Part shown: one piece after another, positions 6,490-9,943 of the stretch
How the letters are laid out: every line of letters starts with the position of its first letter
Position numbering within the stretch: position 1 is the stretch's first letter
NCBI GenBank assembly: GCA_016650435.1
Contig: JAENVT010000424.1
Span: 1-9,943 of the forward strand
DNA from: Ilumatobacteraceae bacterium
GTDB taxonomy: Bacteria; Actinomycetota; Acidimicrobiia; Acidimicrobiales; Ilumatobacteraceae
Direction: 5' to 3'
Length of the DNA stretch: 9,943 nt
Notes under the pieces: generated by a model
What the model was told of the DNA's origin: nothing
Seen by the model: the letters and a program-made list of their open reading frames with translations, nothing else
Databases searched by the model: none
Made by a program: the position numbers and the translations under genes

Positions 6490-7286
6490 TCGAACAGCCA
6501 TCCTGGACGCAGCCCGGGCTCACCACCCTTGAGGATGAACCACTCGGTGCCAAACGCATTCGAAAACGCGTCGTCGGGCATCTCCAGGAAAAAACTGGTA
6601 TCAGTGATCTGGCTGCGGTGCGCACGCAATGACTCGCGCTTGGCATTGATGTAGGCAGTCACATCAACGGCGTGCGTGATGTCGGCTTCCGCCATCCCGA
6701 ACGGATTGCCATCATCGGCGGCGCCGTTCGGATCGAAATCATCTTCCTCGCTGATGGGCGCACCGGCCTGGCGGGCCATCTCCATCATGCGCACGATGTG
6801 GTCGCGGTTCATCGTCGCCTCGAACACTGTCTTCGTTCCGGCGATTTCTGCAGCACGATGACCGGCGGTGTGCACCTTGACGTGATCAGGGTGGCCGTAG
6901 TTGCCGTGCCAGTCGTACACCGTCAGCACGTCTGCGTTCTCCTCGTGCAGGATCTTCGCCAACCGGGTCGCCGCCTCCTCGACGGGCGCCTGCAGGAACG
7001 ACCCTGGATCGCTGTTCTGCTCCCAGCCAGTCATGCCGCTGTCTTTGTAGCCGAGCCACTCGACGCGGTGGACTCCCAACGCCTTCGCCGAACGCTCCGT
7101 CTCCGCACGACGCCGGTCGACCAGCGATTCGCCGTCGGCGAGATCGTCGGGAACCTCGCCGTAGTCGCCATCCGTGGCAATCACTACGACCACGCGATGC
7201 CCCTCGGCGCTGGCTCTGGCGAGAGAGCCACCCGTGCTGATCGACTCGTCGTCAGGGTGTGCGTGAAAGGCGACCAGTGTTCCCAT
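6486..7286 (-). CDS. LmbE-family zinc-dependent deacetylase (PIG-L/MshB-like)
   Basis: The 266-residue protein belongs to the LmbE family, which hydrolyses N-acetylglucosamine-type amides and includes MshB and Mca of mycothiol metabolism. The N-terminal strand ends in HAHPDDE (residues 8-14). H10 and D13 are predicted zinc ligands and D12 the catalytic base. The third ligand is H135 in YGHPDHV. Intervening segments GHRVVVVIATDGDYGE and DRRRAETERSAKALGV are typical of the family. Which substrate it acts on cannot be told: no other mycothiol gene lies nearby, and a CoA-transferase precedes it. ATG 7286 is used because AAGGGA (7292-7297) lies five bases upstream; a TTG directly before it is less likely. 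It overlaps the next gene by four bases. Confidence 0.92.
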   Translation of the reverse strand: MGTLVAFHAHPDDESISTGGSLARASAEGHRVVVVIATDGDYGEVPDDLADGESLVDRRRAETERSAKALGVHRVEWLGYKDSGMTGWEQNSDPGSFLQAPVEEAATRLAKILHEENADVLTVYDWHGNYGHPDHVKVHTAGHRAAEIAGTKTVFEATMNRDHIVRMMEMARQAGAPISEEDDFDPNGAADDGNPFGMAEADITHAVDVTAYINAKRESLRAHRSQITDTSFFLEMPDDAFSNAFGTEWFILKGGEPGLRPGWLFE

Positions 7287-7291
7287 CAATT

Positions 7292-7297
7292 TCCCTT
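7292..7297 (-). promoter_or_regulatory. Ribosome binding site deciding the deacetylase start
   Basis: AAGGGA on the minus strand is five bases before ATG 7286. It would be only two bases before the alternative TTG at 7289, so it selects the ATG. Confidence 0.6.
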
Positions 7298-7319
7298 CGA
7301 TGCGGCTGCGTGCGTCGAA

Positions 7320-8477
7320 TCACCCGGCGGCGACAGCGCGACTTGCGATCAGTGCGTCAATTCTGGCGGCGTCGAAGCCCCAGTCGCGCAGAATTTCTGC
7401 GGTGTGTTGTCCCGGATGGGCCGGCGGAATGGTGATCTCGGCAGCGGTCCGCGAGAACCTCGGCGCGGGCGCGGGTTGGATTGTTCCGGCGATCTCGATG
7501 AATGTGCCACGCTCCACGTTGTGCGGGTGCTGGGCGGCCTCGCTCATCGTCAGCACGGGCGCGAAGCAGACATCGGTCGCCTCCATCAAGGAGCACCACT
7601 CGTCGCGTGTCTTCGTCGCAAACAGGTCGGAGAGGCGTTGCTTCAGATGCGGCCATGCCGACTTGTCCATCTGCTTGGCGAACTCGGGATCGTCGTCGAG
7701 CTCGGCCAGCCGCAGCAGCTCTGCATAGAACTGCGGCTCGATCGAGCCGATGGAGACGTACTCGCCGTCGGCGCATTGATACACGTCGTAGAAATGAGCG
7801 CCCGTGTCGAGGAGATTGGTCCCCCGCTGATTCTCGTCGAAGGCGCCAACGGTTTTGAACGACCAGAACATGCTCATCAGCACGGCGGATCCGTCGACCA
7901 TTGCCGCATCAACAACCTGTCCGACGCCGCTGCGTTGAGTCTCCAACAGCGCGCACACCACGCCGAAAGCCAGCAACATCCCGCCACCACCGAAATCACC
8001 GACCATGTTGAGCGGTGGAACAGGCGCCTCTCCTGCGCGTCCGAAGTGGGCGAGTGCGCCGGCCAGAGAGATGTAGTTGATGTCGTGACCGGCTGCCTCG
8101 GCAAACGGACCTGATTGTCCCCAACCCGTCATGCGTCCGAAGACCAATCGCGGGTTGCGCTCCAGGCACACGTCCGGTCCGATGCCCAGCCGTTCCATCA
8201 CACCGGGTCGGAACCCTTCGATCAAGCCGTCGGCTGAGGCCACCAGATCCAAAAGGGTGGCCACGCCATCGGGGTGTTTGAGGTCGATGGCGATGTTGCG
8301 GCGGCCGCGCAGCAACACGTCATAGTGCGGCGTGCCCGGCGCGGGACCTTTGACCGCGTTGGCGCGCTCGACCCGCACGACCTCCGCGCCCATATCGGCC
8401 AACATCATCGCCGCGAACGGACCCGGGCCGATACCTGCCAACTCGATGATGCGATAACCGGAAAGCGGGCCTGCCAT
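7320..8477 (-). CDS. Family III CoA-transferase, alpha-methylacyl-CoA racemase-like
   Basis: The 385-residue protein is a CaiB/BaiF superfamily member and resembles alpha-methylacyl-CoA racemase (AMACR/MCR), which interconverts the 2R and 2S forms of methyl-branched acyl-CoA in lipid breakdown. It begins with MAGPLSGYRIIELAGIGPGP, the typical first strand and turn. H131 in GHDINYISLAGAL and D161 in PPLNMVGDFGGGG are 30 residues apart, exactly the spacing of the H126/D156 catalytic pair of the mycobacterial racemase. GQVVDAAMVDG and LLDTGAHFYDVYQC are also family features. A racemase is therefore more likely than a true CoA-transferase, although these are hard to separate by sequence. A strong AAGGAGG sets the start at ATG 8477; the longer open frame upstream to 8600 overlaps the divergent gene and is not used. 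It heads the six-gene minus-strand run. Confidence 0.92.
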   Translation of the reverse strand: MAGPLSGYRIIELAGIGPGPFAAMMLADMGAEVVRVERANAVKGPAPGTPHYDVLLRGRRNIAIDLKHPDGVATLLDLVASADGLIEGFRPGVMERLGIGPDVCLERNPRLVFGRMTGWGQSGPFAEAAGHDINYISLAGALAHFGRAGEAPVPPLNMVGDFGGGGMLLAFGVVCALLETQRSGVGQVVDAAMVDGSAVLMSMFWSFKTVGAFDENQRGTNLLDTGAHFYDVYQCADGEYVSIGSIEPQFYAELLRLAELDDDPEFAKQMDKSAWPHLKQRLSDLFATKTRDEWCSLMEATDVCFAPVLTMSEAAQHPHNVERGTFIEIAGTIQPAPAPRFSRTAAEITIPPAHPGQHTAEILRDWGFDAARIDALIASRAVAAG

Positions 8478-8482
8478 GCCAC

Positions 8483-8489
8483 CCTCCTT
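8483..8489 (-). promoter_or_regulatory. Strong Shine-Dalgarno site of the CoA-transferase gene
   Basis: AAGGAGG is a full-length match to the anti-Shine-Dalgarno sequence, five bases before ATG 8477. It decides the start against the upstream in-frame codons that run into the divergent gene. Confidence 0.75.
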
Positions 8490-8528
8490 AGCACGGGCGC
8501 GGATCTCGATCACTGCTGTGCACTCGGG

Positions 8529-8534
8529 TAGGTT
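8529..8534 (+). promoter_or_regulatory. -10 box of a probable leaderless promoter
   Basis: TAGGTT matches the actinobacterial TANNNT -10 consensus. It is followed by exactly seven bases and then the GTG start codon at 8542, so the transcript would begin at or next to the first codon. A weak -35 candidate (TCGATC, 8506-8511) lies 17 bases upstream. The absence of a good Shine-Dalgarno site before GTG 8542 fits leaderless initiation. Confidence 0.45.
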
Positions 8535-8541
8535 CAGGCTC

Positions 8542-9441
8542 GTGACTCTGTTCGGTGTCCATGTCGGTCTGCAGCACACCACTCCGGATGAACTGCGCAC
8601 CGTGTGGCGACGGGTCGAAGATCTCGGCTTCGGCTGGATCTCGGTGTGGGACCACTTCTATGGCGCGACCGGCAAGCCCGACGACGCCGCCTGTCTCGAA
8701 GCCGTCAGCATGCATGCCGCCCTCGCGTGCAGCACGTCGAAGGTACGTTGCGGGTCCTTGGTGTATTCGGTCGGATATCGGCACCCCGCGGTGCTGGCGA
8801 AGGCAATCACCGCGGTCGACTTGTTGTCGGGTGGGCGCGCCGAGATGGGGATTGGCGCCGGCTGGGCGAAGGTGGAATACGACGCGTACGGGATCGAGTT
8901 CCCCGGCGCAAAGGTTCGCCTCGATCAACTCGAAGAAGGCATCCAGTGTTTACGAGGACTGCTGCACGACGACGTCACCGACTTCGCCGGCGACTACTTC
9001 ACGCTCACCAACGCGCGCAACGAGCCGCGGCCGGTGCAGGCCAAGCTGCCGATCTGGATCGGCGGTGGAGGCGAGAAGCGCACGTTGAGGATCGCAGCAA
9101 AGTACGCCGACGGCTGGAATGTGCCGTTCATCGGCCCCGACGTGTTCGCCCACAAGCGTTCCGTGCTGCACGGCTTCTGCGAGAGCGTCGGCCGCGACCC
9201 TTCCCAGATTCGCTGCGCTGTCAACCTCGGAATTGCCTCTGACGACGACAACCTTCGCCATCAGTTCGGTGCGATCGCCGACTTCGTGCGTCCGGGCGTT
9301 CTTACCGGCAGCGACGAAGAGATCCTCGACCGCATCGGCCAGTACGTCGATGTCGGCGCCGACCAGCTCAACATCTCACTGCGCGCACCATTCGACATCG
9401 AACTGCTCGAACGGTTCAGCGCCGCCTTGAAGTTGGCATGA
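8542..9441 (+). CDS. LLM-class flavin/F420-dependent oxidoreductase
   Basis: The 299-residue product belongs to the luciferase-like monooxygenase (LLM) superfamily, TIM-barrel enzymes that use FMN or, often in actinobacteria, coenzyme F420. The start at GTG 8542 gives the family's first strand (VTLFGVHVGLQ), followed by LGFGWISVWDHF. The central signature LLSGGRAEMGIGAGW and the following YGIEFP with RLDQLEEG are diagnostic, as is LPIWIGGGGEKRTLRIAAKYADGWN. F420 rather than FMN is inferred from the phylum and subfamily style; the substrate is unknown. The open frame extends upstream to 8476 but lacks family sequence there. Its stop overlaps the start of the galactokinase gene as ATGA, so both probably come from one transcript starting in the divergent spacer. 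Confidence 0.93.
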   Translation: MTLFGVHVGLQHTTPDELRTVWRRVEDLGFGWISVWDHFYGATGKPDDAACLEAVSMHAALACSTSKVRCGSLVYSVGYRHPAVLAKAITAVDLLSGGRAEMGIGAGWAKVEYDAYGIEFPGAKVRLDQLEEGIQCLRGLLHDDVTDFAGDYFTLTNARNEPRPVQAKLPIWIGGGGEKRTLRIAAKYADGWNVPFIGPDVFAHKRSVLHGFCESVGRDPSQIRCAVNLGIASDDDNLRHQFGAIADFVRPGVLTGSDEEILDRIGQYVDVGADQLNISLRAPFDIELLERFSAALKLA

Positions 9442-9943
9442 CCATTCACGTCCGCGCTCCTGGACGCGTCAACCTGATCGGTGATCACACCGACTACACG
9501 GGTGGCATGGTGATGCCGATGGCGATCGATCGCTGGACGGAGATTCGGGCCATCCCCGCCGACACCATCTTCCTTCGCTCGGAAGATGAAGCGGAACCTG
9601 CCGAGCTCGACTTGGAGATCGATGATCCGCAGCAGGTCGAACCGTCGTGGGCCAAGTACGTCGCCGGCGTCGTCGCCGAGATGCAACCATACGGCGGTAT
9701 CCACGGAACGGTCGTCACCAACATCCCGATCGGCGCAGGCTTGTCGAGCAGCGCTGCGCTGGAGTTGGCGGTTGCGTTGGCGCTCGGTTTCGAAGGCGAC
9801 GCGCTGAGCCTCGCTCAACTGTGCCGCCGCGCCGAGATCAGGGCGTCGGGCGTGCCATGCGGGATCATGGACCAGTTGGTCATCGCCGCCGGCCAGGCAG
9901 GCCACGCCCTTTTGGTCGATTGCGGTGACGTGACGATCGAACC
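9438..9943 (+). CDS. galK: Galactokinase, N-terminal part (truncated by the window edge)
   Basis: The 168 visible residues are the N-terminal half of a GHMP-family galactokinase, which phosphorylates galactose at C1 with ATP in the Leloir pathway. The galactokinase signature is at residues 9-20 (GRVNLIGDHTDY), with R10 as the conserved catalytic arginine. The ATP-binding GHMP motif is at 98-108 (PIGAGLSSSAA), and CGIMDQ at 141-146 carries the catalytic D145. The signature normally reads GEHTDYN; here Glu is replaced by Asp (D16) and the following Asn by Thr, a change in the sugar-contact region. The stretch between the first two motifs is shorter than in E. coli GalK. The start codon overlaps the preceding stop by four bases (ATGA), so translation is likely coupled. 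Another GHMP sugar kinase is possible but less likely. Confidence 0.9.
   Translation, partial: MTIHVRAPGRVNLIGDHTDYTGGMVMPMAIDRWTEIRAIPADTIFLRSEDEAEPAELDLEIDDPQQVEPSWAKYVAGVVAEMQPYGGIHGTVVTNIPIGAGLSSSAALELAVALALGFEGDALSLAQLCRRAEIRASGVPCGIMDQLVIAAGQAGHALLVDCGDVTIE

Noticed and set aside
6672..8114. Plus-strand open frame of 480 codons across the deacetylase and CoA-transferase genes
   Set aside because: It is antisense to two genes with intact catalytic motifs, spans their boundary, and shows only shadow composition.
8476..8541. Upstream in-frame extension of the LLM oxidoreductase
   Set aside because: The extra residues lack family sequence and would cover the ribosome binding site of the divergent CoA-transferase gene.

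Overview
The window looks like chromosomal DNA of a high-GC actinobacterium, most likely class Acidimicrobiia (Ilumatobacter-like). This placement is inferred from gene style, not from a marker gene. The supporting signs are GTP-type PEP carboxykinase, an F420/LLM-family oxidoreductase, a lipoprotein with a long Ser/Thr linker, a secreted 'PCRVFD...' surface protein, a four-cysteine L28, GTG starts and a probable leaderless promoter. No mobile element, tRNA, rRNA or CRISPR array was found.

Left part, plus strand. The 3' end of an unidentified gene (1-111) runs into tandem hairpins that look like a terminator. Next comes a secreted surface protein (251-1318) with a run of eight hexapeptide repeats after a tail-fibre-like motif. 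A probable promoter then precedes rpmB (L28), which is closely followed by a small degenerate cold-shock-domain protein and then pckG, the gluconeogenic PEP carboxykinase. A 207-base convergent gap (3674-3880) separates these from the next block; it holds a 12-bp palindrome and no recognisable gene.

Middle part, minus strand, read right to left. Six tightly spaced genes run from 8477 down to 3881: a CaiB/BaiF family III CoA-transferase (racemase-like), an LmbE-type deacetylase, a histidine phosphatase, a lipoprotein, a ferritin-like di-iron protein and a four-helix membrane protein. Gaps are 33, -4, 28 and 77 bases, and the last pair appears to overlap if the membrane protein starts where its sequence suggests. 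The set reads as one transcription unit without an obvious single pathway. The first gene has metabolic acyl-CoA chemistry and the last two look like a di-iron protein with a membrane partner.

Right part, plus strand. From a 64-base divergent spacer, an LLM-class flavin/F420 oxidoreductase starts with GTG seven bases after a TANNNT box. It overlaps by four bases a galactokinase cut off by the window edge.

Most of the window is ordinary core metabolism and translation. The parts that merit attention are the hexapeptide-repeat surface protein, the degenerate cold-shock protein coupled to rpmB, and the di-iron/four-helix membrane pair whose second gene lacks a canonical start codon at the expected place.
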